From Przewalskia tangutica (taxonomy: Eukaryota; Streptophyta; Magnoliopsida; Solanales; Solanaceae): a stretch of 64,000 nt of DNA. Of this stretch, positions 37,119 through 49,410 are shown one piece after another (within the stretch, counting starts at the first letter, position 1; the number at the start of each line of letters is the position of its first letter). Below the pieces are notes generated by a model. That model saw only the letters and a program-made list of their open reading frames with translations, was not told the origin of the DNA and searched no databases. A program made the translations under genes and the position numbers. The stretch is from contig CM056738.1 of assembly GCA_029844215.1 (NCBI GenBank), positions 65,687,593-65,751,592 on the forward strand. Reading direction: 5' to 3'.

Positions 37119-38396
37119 CTAAAACTGGGAACTCCCACCACGACCTCTGCCACGGCCTGTCGGTGTATGAACCTCCTGCCTAGCTATTGAAGGCGAAGAA
37201 CCTGCAACTGATCCAGTAGACGGTGTTGTCCCACCAGGACCCCCTCTATAAGGACACTCTCTTAACATATGGCCTAGACGACCACAAGAAAAACAAGCAC
37301 CCGTCTGCGACATACCCTAGAATGTAACCTACCACACTGGGCGCATTGAGGCACAGGTGGCCTCGACTGACTGGAACCCCCATCTCCCTGAGGATCTGAA
37401 GCTCTAGAGACCTGACCGGCCCCTGCATTCCTGGGGTTGTAAAACCCTCCGCCGGAAAACTGTGGAGGAGCACTCGGTGCTGGCTGCAATGTAGACCTAG
37501 TCTGCTGCTGAGGCTGTCCGCCTCGAGAACTGCCCTGAGACCCTGTTGTCCTGGCCCTCTTGGGCTGGCCTGAGTCAATCTGATCCTCCCTCTCTCTATC
37601 CTCTATCCCCTGCGCATAGGCCTGCATCCTAGCAATGTCCATACCGGGCTGAAGAGCCACCCCCAAGCATGCAGTAATCATATGACGGTCTAGCCCCATT
37701 ACATAACGATGAACTATATCCGTCATGTCAGCTACAATGGTGTGCGCATGCCTGGCCAAGGAGTCAAACTCCAGGCTATACTCTCTGATAGTCCTCCCAT
37801 TCTGCCTCAAGGTCAAAAATTTATCTACGCGGGCCCTCCTCATCTCAGGAGGCAAAAAGTGATCCGTAAAGGCCTCTGTGAACTCCTCCCAAACAGCTGG
37901 AAGAGCATCATCCCCTCTCGTCAACACCCATGACTCAAACCAGTTCAACGCAATATCGCGTAACCGGTAAGAGGCTAGCATATGAACTTCGATCTCAAGC
38001 CTTAAGAACCTGCATAGTCCGCTGTAGCTGCTGAATGAACTCCTGCGGATCCTCCTCAGACCTCGAACAATAAAACTCGGGCGGATGACAACCCAGAAAA
38101 TCTCGGATCCGCAAACTGTCCGCTCTAGGGTTAGCGCTGCTCTGTCGTGGCCGCCTGCTACTATCTTGGTCAATAACGGACCGCTCCCGTAGTCTCTATA
38201 CTCGGCTCTGGTGTGGGGTCGAGGCTCGTGCCGGAACCTCTGGAGCTCTGCGCTCTCGGCTCTCTATCTTCTGGCGTGGTGACCTCGCCGACCGCCCACC
38301 TCGGGCATAGTCCGTGATGAGTCCGAGTAACCCTGCAGTACCGCTAGCGCCTCGCTTTGCCTTGCCTCTGGGCCACAGTCGCCTTCCGCGAGGCAT
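37119..38396 (-). pseudogene. gag: Gag of B, three frames
   Basis: Minus strand from ATG at 38396 to the stop at 37119. A 299-codon open stretch (37274-38173) holds the gag core (WFESWVL, RARVDKFLTLRQNGRTIREY) and the short knuckle C-x2-C-x3-H-x3-C near 37310-37345. The N-terminus (38196-38396) and the canonical knuckle plus tail (37119-37313, CFSCGRLGHMLREC) are in other frames, so there are shifts near 38180 and 37300. Like the other gags here it ends in a Gly/Arg-rich tail and SSQF, with no protease after it. Confidence 0.88.
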
Positions 38397-38590
38397 AGCG
38401 TTACATAAGAAGGGTCGGAGAGGATTCAACCTACAATGACTCTCTGCACGATCTCGAAGAGAAGAATGAAACTAATCCTAAATGTCTCGTAGCCTCACGA
38501 TTATAGATGTGGTGCACAACACACCGATAATCAAGACTACTAGACACGTGCCTCAGACACTTTCCGAGACTAAGCGCTCGATACCACTTT
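38397..38590 (-). other. 5' leader of B: primer binding site and dyad
   Basis: TGGTATCGAGCG on the minus strand at 38575-38586; dyad with GTGCAC at 38499-38532. Confidence 0.8.
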
Positions 38591-39299
38591 TGTCACGACG
38601 CGACCCGGGCCGCGGCGGTGCCTACAGGCACCCCATGTACACATCGAGAGATAATCGTAGAACATACATGAAACTTATAAATTAATACAAAGTAAAATAA
38701 CAGGTTAGCCGATAGGGCTACCTTCCTGGACATATAATATATAACCGAAGCAGTTGCCTCCTTTCCTTTACAAACTGACCCACAATATGTAACTACAGAC
38801 CTCTAAGAGTTTTATTATAACAACTGTGGCGGGACAGGGCCCGTACTACGAATATACATGAATCTACAATCTCAGGGAAAACCGTACCAAGAGATAAGCC
38901 TCCGGAGCAAATGGAGCTTTCTCCCAAAAACTGAACCGAGATCCTAAGAGCAAGGATCACCAACCTGGGTACCTAAAACCTGCGGGCATGAACGCGGCCC
39001 GAAGAAGTCGATCAACAGTGCAGAATATGGAACGGAAATAAGGTACAACAATTAAAACATATCTGTATAAAAGCATGACAGAGGTAAGTGTAAAAGAAGT
39101 AAATAACTAAGCCTACCATGTCATTACCCCCTCGTGAACTTAATCGTACCTTATTATCTTTTTCCATTTCTCAATAAAGGTTATAGTCACTTCCTTACGT
39201 ACTTACTTCGGAAAATCATCAAGTTCACTACCATATAACCTACTTACCTTACACAACCTAGTCCGGCCGCTACGGAGGACACCTATCTTGCCCGCCCAA

Positions 39300-39640
39300 C
39301 ACGGGACGCGATAAAGTCACATAGTGCGCACAAAGGTATACCGTCGGCCCGTCTCGGGACGCGATAATGTCCTATAGTGCGCCCGTAAAGGTATCGCGGC
39401 CCATCTTCGGGTCGATAATGTCATATAGTGCGCGTAAGGTATCTCGCGGCCCATCTCGGGTCGATAATGTCATATAGTATGCGTAAAGGTATCTTGCCGG
39501 CCCATCTACGGGTCGATAATGTCATATAGTGCGCGTAAAGGTATCTCGCCGGCCCATCTCTGGGTTGATAATGTCATATAGTCTGCCCGTATAGGTATAC
39601 TGCCCGACCCATCTCTGGGTCGATAATGTCATATAAAACC
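39300..39640 (-). repeat. 53-bp tandem array in B 5' LTR (about 7 units)
   Basis: Same unit as 34005-34440. GATAATGTC-type cores recur near 39305 (AAGTC variant), 39358, 39411, 39460, 39512, 39567 and 39619. Confidence 0.88.
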
Positions 39641-41847
39641 CGGGAATTTAACCCAACGTACTACGCACCTCTACTCATTTAGAAAGACTCTTTTTCAAAT
39701 AAAACTTCCCAGATACTAACAACCGTAGTATCAAGTCATCTCTACCTTTCAGTGAGTCACAATACCTTTTAGAAATACAATTAGAACTTCTAAATCAAGT
39801 GACTTCTTTCTTAAAAGCCTTAAGCAATTGGTACCTTTAAACCAATTTGCCCTTCTTTATTTCAAATCATTTCTTGTTTATGCTACTGAAGAAAACCATT
39901 CTCTTAACCTCCCATAAAGTTATTATAACCAACTTCCCATAAAGCCGTCATACTAACTTTATGCCTTAAACTAATTCATTCTTTTTATAACCAAGAGACT
40001 TCTACTTTTTGAAACCAAGTATTATATACTTTCAAATCAATTCTCTTAAACTTTCAAAAATACAGTTAGTCTCTTAACCTTTAGAACTCAAGTGACTCCT
40101 TTTATTATAAAACCTTAGGCAATTGATGCCTTAAAATCAAGTTGCCTTTTCACTAAAATCAAGTAATTTATCTTTCCATAAAGCAATTATAACCAACTCC
40201 CCATAAAGTCGTTATATTCACTTTATGCCTTAGCCAAATACCATTTCCTATCCAAGGGACTTATACGTTTAAAACAGAACAAGCATCACATACTTTAAAA
40301 ATCTTCAAATCCCTTAACTTAATAAAACTTAAGACATCCTTTATTCTTTCAAAGAAGTGAGTAAATCTCCTAACTCCCCCGACCTGGCTATTCATAAAAC
40401 TAATAAAGGATATCAAGGTGTTGTACGTCTACCGTACTACATACGTGCAACTAGTCATGCTCAAAAGATAGGAAAAGTTCTATATAGAGTAAGTCACACA
40501 ACTACCTCTTAACTTCTAAGAGTATAAGGAAACATGAAATGATACCACAGGTATATTCCATACATAGAATCATGCCAAAGGAAGAGGTTCACATACCTCG
40601 CGACGATTGTCGACAAGTAGCAAAATGCTCCAAAGTACTTCAACCTTGAGCTATTCCATTCTTCAAGTAGGATTCGCTATACTTAGTTCTTCAACCTATC
40701 ATGGTCACAATACGTCCATTAACCCCTTACTTCAAACGTAGAATATTCTATGTGCTAAGTCGCCAAATTCTACGGAAAATCGGACAGCACTTCCTTTGTT
40801 TCTACTAATATGCCACCTTTTTCAAGGCCGAATACAATAACCAAACACGCCACATTTAAGGCCCAAACAATGCAATCAACAATAGGGGATTACACGCCTA
40901 CTAGACGTGTAAAATTCCGCCCCACAATAGATAACAAACTACAACAACTACTAGCCCATTTTCGGCCAACTTGAAGTACTACAACCTCAATTCTTATCCA
41001 ATTTTCCATTTCAATCCAAGTTATTAGCCTAACATGATATCAAGTCGCAATTGATTATAACCACTATAATCCTCAAGTAAACAATATGCGACGATTTCTA
41101 ATAAACGACCAATTAGTAATCCAACTTCAAGTGGCTAATATAACATTTCAGATTTAAGCTACAAGCAATCCATAATACTTATGAACTTCAACATATCAAC
41201 TTCATGCTAGCAACACGTAAAGCTAACAACAACAACATATATATAATCTTGTAACACAATTAAGAGACAAGATTATACCTCAACGAAACTCAATCCAATT
41301 CCAAATCCGAAGTCGCTCCTTAGCAACTTAGAGACTCTTCAAGACACTTCAATCCGCTACTTGAGACCCTTAGAACCACACCAACAACTTTCCTTCAAAC
41401 TTCCAATTCAAAACCTAGAAAGCAACTAGGTTTTCACCTTGCGACTAACCCGAAAACTATCTTTTTCCGCGATTTTTCTATTGAGATATGTTTACAATAC
41501 ACCTAAGAACCTTGGTTTAAAGTGGGGAGCTTAATGGACAACAAACAAAAAATTTTGTAGAGAGAGCTAGCCAAACCCGAGAGCTTGTGCTCAAGTTCAT
41601 CAATTTCTCTTGAAATTTTTCTAAGTGTTGGCACTAGTATTGCTACTAGTAGTATCATAAAGCACATTGGTGGGTCAAGATATGAATAATTGGGTGGTTA
41701 GGATGAAGTCTTACTAAATATCAAGACTTTGTGGGTCCATTGACCAAGTCAATTAAGTCAAGCTCACTATATTGCAAGACTTGTCTTCCTAACAAGGGTC
41801 AAATGACCCTAGTGTCCATGTTGAAATCGTCCAAGCTCACTTAAGGG

Positions 41848-41865
41848 GGGTGACACGTGTCGCCC
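41848..41865 (-). promoter_or_regulatory. U3 CACGTG palindrome of B 5' LTR
   Basis: GGGTGACACGTGTCGCCC, CACGTG at 41854-41859. Confidence 0.65.
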
Positions 41866-43069
41866 TCCCATTCGTCACAATAATTTGTTTTCCGACAATT
41901 CCATAATTCCGATAAATTTTTACAAGTCTCAAATCTCGACACTTATGAGTTCTTACGTACGTTCTTAAAACATGTCCTGTAAATACGGGGTGTAACAGGT
42001 ATCATTTCATGTTTCCTTCTACTCTTAGAAGTTAAGAGGTAGTTGTGTGATTTACTCTATGTAGAACTTTTCCTATCTTTTGAGCATGACTAGTTGCACG
42101 TATGTAGTACGGTGAGCGACAACACCTTGATATCCTTTACTAGTTTATGAATAGCCAAGTCGGGTGAGTTAGGAGATTAACTCACTTCTTTGAAAGTATT
42201 AAGGATGTCTAATGTTTTTATAAGTTAAGGGACTTGAAGAGTTTTGAAGTATGTGATACTTGTTCCGTTTTAAACGTATAAGTCCCTTGGATAGGAAATT
42301 GTATTTTGGCTAAGGTATAAAGTGAATATAATGGCTTTATGGGAAGTTGGTTATATTTGCTTTATGGAAGGTTAAATGACTTGATTTTAATGAAAAGGCA
42401 ACTTGAATTTTAAGGCATCAATTGCCTAAGGTTTTATAATAAAAGGAGTCACTTGAGTTCTAAAGGTTAAGAGACTAATTGTATTTTTGAAAGTTAAGAG
42501 AATTAATTTGAAAGTATATAATACTTGGTTTCAAAAAGTAGAAGTCTCTTGGTTATAAAAGGAATGAGTTGGTCTAAAACCATAAAGGGTTATAACGGCT
42601 TTATAAGAAGTTGGTTATAGCGGCTTTATGGAAGGTTAAGAGAATGGTTTTCTCTAATAATGTAAGCAAAGAAATTGTTTGAAATAAAGAAGGGCAACTG
42701 TCTTAATGGTATAAATCGTTTAATGTTTTAAGGAAGAAGTCACTTGATTTAGAAGCCGGTAATTGTATTTCTAAGAAGGTATTGTGACTTGTCTTGAAGG
42801 TAGTATGACTTGATACTACGGTTGTTAGTATCTTGGATGTTTTATTTGAAAAAGGGACTTTCTAAAAGAGTAGAAGTACGTAGTACTTGGGGTTAAATTC
42901 CCGGATTTTTATGTGTAAAACGGAAGTGCCATGAGTTTATAAAAATGGAAGTCTAAAGGTTTAATGAACTTGCCTGTATTTGCTTGTGATAGCTTTAAGT
43001 GCAAGTAGTATATGTTACGTTGTCGTGACTCTCGGTTGGAGGTATTTGTCTTGTTATAAGTTTACTTGG

Positions 43070-43740
43070 ACGTACCGACAGTGATGTGGGATTCCACGGG
43101 TATGCTTCCATCATGATTGATCCTTGGACATGCTTATACGATGTGAGATTCCGAGGCATGTGACCAGGATACGGGTGAGATGCCCGGACATTTTATTGGA
43201 CGTACCGACAGTGACGGGGGATTCCACGGGTATGCTTCCATTGTGATTGATCTTGGCCATGCTTATACGATGAGGGATGCCGGGGCATGCAGCCAGGATG
43301 CGGGTTAGATGCCCACGCGTTTTATTACTCCATGGTCATGCTTATACGATGTGGGATTCCGGGGCATGCGACAATGTTATATTTTATTCCATGGGCTAGC
43401 TCCCCATGAAGACATGCACCTACGATGAGGGATGCCGAGGGCACGTTATGGCCATGCTTATACGATGTGGGATTCCGGGACATGCGGCCGCGTTATATAT
43501 ATATATATATGTTGTGTATGTGTACGCCGACAGTGAGGTGGGATGCCACGGGCGCGACACATGGTTATATTTTACAGTTATAGTTGTCGGCAGTGATGTG
43601 GGATTCCACGGGCAGGAGATATATATATGTGTTGTGTATGTGTACGCCGACAGTGAGGTGGGATGCCACGGGCGCGTCACATGGTTATAATTTACACTTA
43701 TAGCTGTCGGTAGTGATGGGGGATTCCACGGACACGCTTT
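43070..43740 (+). repeat. Tandem array in C 5' LTR
   Basis: Irregular units of about 60-130 bp with GGGATTCCACGGGTATGC and ATGCTTATACGATG blocks, plus a TA run at 43494-43510. Open frames on both strands here are repeat readings. Confidence 0.82.
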
Positions 43741-44467
43741 GATATTGTGTGACTTGATCGCATCCCAGATTGGGCCGGGTAGTATATGCGTCCCTCCATA
43801 AAGGGCCGGATTGTGTTATGAAAGGTAAGTAAGTTAGATGGAAATGAACTTAATGACTTCTCCTAAGTATGTACGTAAGATATGGCTATAACATTTATTG
43901 AAAATGGGAAAAGATAATAAGGTACGATTAAGTTCATAAATGGTAATGACACGGCATGATCTGGTATGTACTCTGTATATTTGTCCCTGTCATTCTTTTA
44001 CGATTATGATCACATTTCTTATGCGTTATTTATGTTCCATATTAAATTTTTGTTATCGACCCGCTGGGCTGCGTTAATGCCCGAGTTTTAGGTACCAGGT
44101 TGGTGATCCTTGCTCTTAGGATCTCGGTTGATTTTGGGAAAAAGCTCCATTTGCTCCGAGGCTTATCTCTTGTGCAGTTTTCCCGAGGTTGTAGATTCAT
44201 GTATATTCGTGGTATGGCGGGGCCTGTTCGCCACGCTTGTTATGTTAAAACTCTTAGAGGTCTGTAATCACATATTGTGGGTCGGTTGTAAAGAAATGAG
44301 GCAACTATTTGCTTTGTATATATTTATGTCGAGGAGGTAGCCTATCGGCTAACCTATTGTTTTACTCATTGTTCTATTTTATAGTTTCATGTATGTTCAT
44401 TGCTATTCTCGATGTATACCTATAAGGGTGCGGGTAGGGCACGATCGCGAGCAGGGTGGTCGTGACA

Positions 44468-44666
44468 AAAGTGGTATCGAGCGATTAGTCCTCGGAAAGT
44501 GTCTGAGACCGTGTCTAGTAGAGTCTTGATTATCGGTGTGGTGTGTGCACATATATAATCGTGAGGCTACAGGACATTTAGGATTGGTTTCATTCTTCTC
44601 TCTTTGAGATCGTGCGATGAGCCGTCATAGTAGGTTGAATCCTCTCGACCCTTCTTATGTACGATT
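44468..44666 (+). other. 5' leader of C: primer binding site and dyad
   Basis: TGGTATCGAGCG at 44472-44483; dyad GATTATCGGTGTG...ATATAATC containing GTGCAC at 44528-44560. Confidence 0.8.
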
Positions 44667-45898
44667 ATGCCTCGTGGAGCGACCGGGGCCCATAAAGGCA
44701 AAGCGGCGGCGAGGCGCTAGTGGTACGCAGAGGGTTACCAGACTCGGGCGCAGACTATGCCCGAGGTAGTAGGCGGATCGGCGAAATCATCCACGCCGGT
44801 ATTAGAGGCGAGGCGGCGGTAGCTCCAGAGGTTCCGTGCGAGCCTCAGATCCATGACGAGGCGAGTTTAGAGATTATGGAGAGCGGTCGGGCTTTGACTA
44901 GCATAGTGGTAGGCGCAGCGGGAAGCGAGTAGCTAACCACTGGCCGTTTAAGGATTGGGATTTTACGGGTTGTAGTCCACCCGAGTTTTATGGTTCGAGA
45001 TCTGAGGATGATCCTCAAGAGTTTGTTCGGCAGCTACAGCGGACTATGCAGGTGCTTAGGGCCTCGGAGACAGAATCATTAGTGTTAGCTTCTTACCGGT
45101 TACGCGATATTGCGTTGAACTGGTTTGAGTCTTGGGAGCTGTCGAGAGGTGTGGGTGCTCGTCCGGCAGTTTGGGATGAGTTCACGGAGGCCTTTCTTGA
45201 TCACTTTTGCCTCCCGAAATGAGGAGAGCCCGTGTTGATAGGTTCTTGTCATTAAGGCGAGAATGGGAGGACCATCGTGAATACAACACGAGTTTGACTC
45301 GTTGGCGGTATCGCACACTATTGTGGGCGATATGGCGGGCGAGTTCACCGTTATGTGATGGGGCTAGACCATTATATGATTCTGCATGCAGGAGTGGCCC
45401 TTCACCGGTATGGATATTGCGGAGATGCAAGCTTATGCGCGAGGATAGAGGCGAGAGAGAGTCGGCTAGACTCGAGCCACCAAGAGGCGGCGGCAGAGTT
45501 CGGGGTAACTTTGGCGGGCGGCCTCAACGGCGAGATAGGTCTACATCGCGGCCGCCACAGAGTGCTCCTTCCGGTCTTCCGGCGGAGGTTTGGTCGAGGA
45601 TATTCGGGGCGGTCGAGGGCTCCAGGCTCTGAGTTGAGATGTCCAAGAATAGTAGCCAGGGGAAGCCACATTTGCCCCGGTGTGGTCACTGTAGTAGATT
45701 CCATTTTGGGGAGTGTCGTACTACTTGACGGCTTATTATGCTTGCGGCGGCAGGCCATTCGTGAGAGCTTGTCCGACCAGAGGTGGCTGGTGGGATAGCG
45801 CGATCTCGGATCGATTGCGGGTTCTTCGCCTTCCATAGCTGGCAGGATGTTTATGCACGGCAGTAGTGGCGAGCCGTGGTGGGAGTTCCCAGTTTTAG
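44667..45898 (+). pseudogene. gag: Gag of C, frameshifted
   Basis: ATG at 44667 and TAG at 45896-45898 correspond to the ends of the G gag. Recognisable parts are SETESLVLASYRLRDIALNW near 45065-45120, RRARVDRFLSLR near 45222 and a short-knuckle remnant near 45680. Frames change repeatedly. The largest pieces are 44720-44932 and 45355-45798, neither wholly gag. No protease or RT follows; the polypurine tract is 300 bp downstream. Confidence 0.83.
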
Positions 45899-46174
45899 CG
45901 GTCCTTTGAACCGCCTATATGATTTCAGGTATGTCTTTGGCCCTTTAGAAAATTGTATACATGATAAAGTTGTGGTATGTTTCAGTTTCATGAACAAATT
46001 GTATTGAGACTATGTATATGTTAGAAGGAGTTGGAAGTACGAAAAGATAATCTCTTGGGGGCTTATGATGGACAGATATGCGTGTGCGAGGTATTAGGGC
46101 CATGTGTGGCATTGTTGGTATGTCGGGGTTGTGAAAGGAAACTATGTCGCTAATTATAAGTTTGACTCCGAAAG
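45899..46174 (+). other. 3' untranslated region of C
   Basis: About 275 bp with no coding content, similar to the B region 36845-37118. Confidence 0.65.
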
Positions 46175-46210
46175 AACATTCGGGGACGAATGTTTCTAAG
46201 GGGGGAAGAA
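46175..46210 (+). other. Inverted repeat and polypurine tract of C
   Basis: AACATTCG-ggga-CGAATGTT at 46175-46194, then AAGGGGGGAAGAA at 46198-46210 abutting TGTTACACC. Confidence 0.9.
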
Positions 46211-46342
46211 TGTTACACCCCGTATTTATAGGACATGTTTTAAGAACGTACGTAAGAACTCACAAGTGTTAAGATTTGAGACTTGTAAAAATTTATCGGA
46301 ATTATGAAATTGTCGGAAAACGTATTATTGTGACGAATGGGA

Positions 46343-46360
46343 GGGTGACACGTGTCACCC
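46343..46360 (+). promoter_or_regulatory. U3 CACGTG palindrome of C 3' LTR
   Basis: GGGTGACACGTGTCACCC, a perfect 18-bp palindrome, CACGTG at 46349-46354. Confidence 0.7.
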
Positions 46361-48729
46361 CCCCTTAAAAATTCCTTGGACGATTTTTGCAAGGGCTAAA
46401 GGGTCATTGGACCTTTGTTAGCAAGACAAGTCTTGCAACTTGGAAGCTTGAGAAAGTTGACTTGGTCAAGGACCCACAAGACTTGATATTTAATAAGAGC
46501 TCATCCAAACCACCCATTTGGTTGCATCTTGACCCTCCAATGTGCTATTTAATACTACTAGTAGCAAGAGAGAGCCCAACACTTAGAAAAATTTACAAAA
46601 TTTCAAGAACTCCCTCTAGTTGCTCTCGGGTTCCTTGCATTTGAAAAGAGAAAATTTTTGTTTCTTGTCCAATAAGCTCCACACTTTAAACCAAGGTTCT
46701 TGAGTGTATAGTAAGCATATCTCAATAGAAAAATCTCGGAAAAAGATAGTTTTCGGGTTAGTCGCAAAGCGAAAACCTAGTTGCTTTCTAGGTTTTGTAT
46801 GGAAGATTGAAGGAAATTGGTTGGTGTTGTTCTAAGGGTCTCAAGTAGCGGATTGAAGTGTCTTGAAGAGTCTCTAAGTTGCTAAGGAGCGACTTCGGAT
46901 TTGGAGTTGGATTGAGTTTCGTTGAGGTATAATCTTGTCTCTTAAAAGTGTTACAAGATTATTTATATTGTTGTTAGCTTTACATGTTGCTAGCATGAAG
47001 TTTATATGTTGAAGTTAGATAAGTATTATGGATTGATTGTAGTCTTAAATCGAAATGTCATTTAAGCCTTGTGAAGTTGGATTACAATTTAGTCGTTATT
47101 GGAATCGTCGCATGTTACTTACTTGAAGCTTATAGTGGTTATAATCGATTGCGACTTGATATCATGTTAGGCTAATAACTTGGATTGAAATGGAAATTGG
47201 ATAAGAATTGATGTTGTAGTACTTCAAGTTAGCCGAATTAGCCTAGTCAGTTGTATTAATTTGATATCTATTGTGGGGCGGAATTCTACACGTCTAGTAG
47301 GCGTGTAATCCCCTATTGTTGATTTCATTGGTTGGGCCTTAAATGTGGCGTGTTTGGTTATTGTATTCGGCCTTGAAAAAGGTGGCAAAGTGAGTAGAAA
47401 CAAAGGAGGTGCTGTCCGATTTTCCGTAGAATTTAGTGACTTAGTACTTAGAATATTCTACGTTTGAAGTAAGAGATTAATGGACGTATTGTGGCCATTA
47501 TAGGTTGAAGTACTAAGTATAGCGTATCCTACTTGAAGGATGGAATAACTATCAAGGTTGAAGTACTTTGGAGCATTTTGCTACTTGTCGATAATCGTCG
47601 TGAGGTATGTGAACCTCTTCCTTCCTTTGGCATGATTCTATGTATGGAATATACATGTGGTATCATTTCATGTTTCCTTCTACTCTTAGAAGTTAAGAGG
47701 TAGTTGTGTGATTTACTCTATGTAGAACTTTTCCTATCTTTTGAGCATGACTAGTTGCACGTATGTAGTACGGTAGACGTACAACACCTTGATATCCTTT
47801 ACTAGTTTATGAATAGCCAAGTCGGGTGAGTTAGGAGATTAACTCACTTCTTTGAAAGTATTAAGGATGTCTAATGTTTTTATAAGTTAAGGGACTTGAA
47901 GAGTTTTGAAGTATGTGATACTTGTTCCGTTTTAAACGTATAAGTCCCTTGGATAGAAAATTGTATTTTGGCTAAGGTATAAAGTGAATATAACGGCTTT
48001 ATGGGAAGTTGGTTATATTTGCTTTATGGAAGGATAAATGACTTCATTTTAATGAAAAGGCAACTTGAATTTTAAGGCATCAATTGCCTAAGGTTTTATA
48101 ATAAAATGAATCACTTGAGTTCTAAAGGTTAAGAGACTAATTTTATTTTTGAAAGTTAAGAGAATTGATTTGAAAGTATATAATACTTGGTTTCAAAAAG
48201 TAGAAGTCTTTTGGTTATAAAAGGAATGAGTTGGTCTAAAACCATAAAGGGTTATAACGGCTTTATGGGAAGTTGGTTATAACGGCTTTATGGAAGGTTA
48301 AGAGAATGGTTTTCTCTAATAATGTAAGCAAAGAAATTGTTTGAAATAAAGAAGGGCAACTGTCTTAATGGTATAAATCGTTTAATGTTTTAAGGAAGAA
48401 GTCACTTGATTTAGAAGCCGGTAATTGTATTTCTAAGAAGGTATTGTGACTTGTCTTGAAGGTAGTATGACTTGATACTACGGTTGTTAGTATCTTGGAA
48501 GTTTTATTTGAAAAAGGGACTTTCTAAAAGAGTAGAAGTACGTAGTACTTGGGGTTAAATTCCCGGATTTTTATGTGTAAAACGGAAGTGCCATGAGTTT
48601 ATAAAAATGGAAGTCTAAAGGTTTAATGAACTTGCCTGTATTTGCTTGTGATAGCTTTAAGTGCAAGTAGTATATGTTACGTTGTCGTGACTCTCGGTTG
48701 GAGGGCATTTGTCTTGTTATAAGTTTACT

Positions 48730-49156
48730 TGGGCGTCGCAAGCGGTGATGTGGGATTCCACGGGTATGCTTCCATCTTGATTGATCCTTGGACATGCTTA
48801 TACGATGTGGGATTCCGGGGCATGTGACCAGGATGCGGGCGAGATGCCCGGACATTTTATTGGACGTACCGGTAGTGACGGGGGATTCCACGGGTATGCT
48901 TCCATTGTGATTGATCTTGGCCATGCTTATACGATGAGGGATGCCGGGGCATGCAGCCAGGATGCGGGTTAGATGCCCGCGCGTTTTATTACTCCATGGC
49001 CATGCTTATACGATGTGGGATTCCGGGGCATGCGACCATGTTATATTTTATTCCATGGGCTAGCTCCCCATGAAGACATGCACCTACGATGAGGGATGCC
49101 GAGGACACGTTATGGCCATGCTTATACGATGTGGGATTCCGGGGCATGCGGCCGTG

Positions 49157-49203
<47 letters not shown>

Positions 49204-49410
49204 GTATGTGTACGCCGACAGTGAGGTGGGATGCCACGGGCGCGACACATGGTTATATTTTACACTTATAGTTGTCGTCAGTGACGGGCAGGAGATATAT
49301 ATATGTGTTGTGTATGTGTACGCCGACAGTGAGGTGAGATGCCACGGGCGCGTCACATGGTTATAATTTACACTTATAGCTGTCGGTAGTGATGGGGGAT
49401 TCCACGGACA
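48730..49410 (+). repeat. Tandem array and TA microsatellite in C 3' LTR
   Basis: Partner of 43070-43740. The TA run at 49158-49198 is 41 bp against 17 bp in the 5' LTR, and a segment near 49280 is deleted relative to 43590. Confidence 0.82.

Larger units (their letters stand above)
33297..41997 (-). mobile_element. Element B: gag-only gypsy element in the LTR of its relative C
   Basis: 8,701 bp, flanked by GGTAT at 33292-33296 and 41998-42002; the empty site is visible in the 3' LTR of C near 47660. LTRs 33297-36808 and 38591-41997; internal region 1,782 bp with primer site, gag and polypurine tract, no pol. Its LTRs belong to the same family as those of C and E, so it jumped into a relative in opposite orientation. 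Confidence 0.95.
38591..41997 (-). repeat. 5' LTR of B
   Basis: 3,407 bp. Shorter than its partner by 105 bp, about two array units. Array at 39300-39640 (about 7 units), hairpin at 38940-38958, CACGTG palindrome at 41848-41865. Confidence 0.94.
22826..44467 (+). repeat. 5' LTR of C, in three pieces
   Basis: Pieces 22826-23436, 32454-33296 and 42003-44467 join to match the unbroken 3' LTR at 46211-50139 across both junctions; for example the sequence at 46801-46830 spans the A site and that around 47660 spans the B site. It holds a CACGTG palindrome (22958-22975), a TATA-like TATTTAATA at 23161-23169, a donor-like GAGGTATGTG near 33235-33244, an array at about 43070-43740 and a GATCCT/AGGATC hairpin at 44105-44123. 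Confidence 0.92.

Noticed and set aside
43406..43690. ORFs of 94 and 86 codons on opposite strands
   Set aside because: Readings of the tandem array and TA run in the C LTR; the equivalent at 49070-49366 changes with repeat length.
44468..44490. tRNA gene fragment
   Set aside because: Only the short primer-site complement is present, with no cloverleaf or internal promoter boxes.
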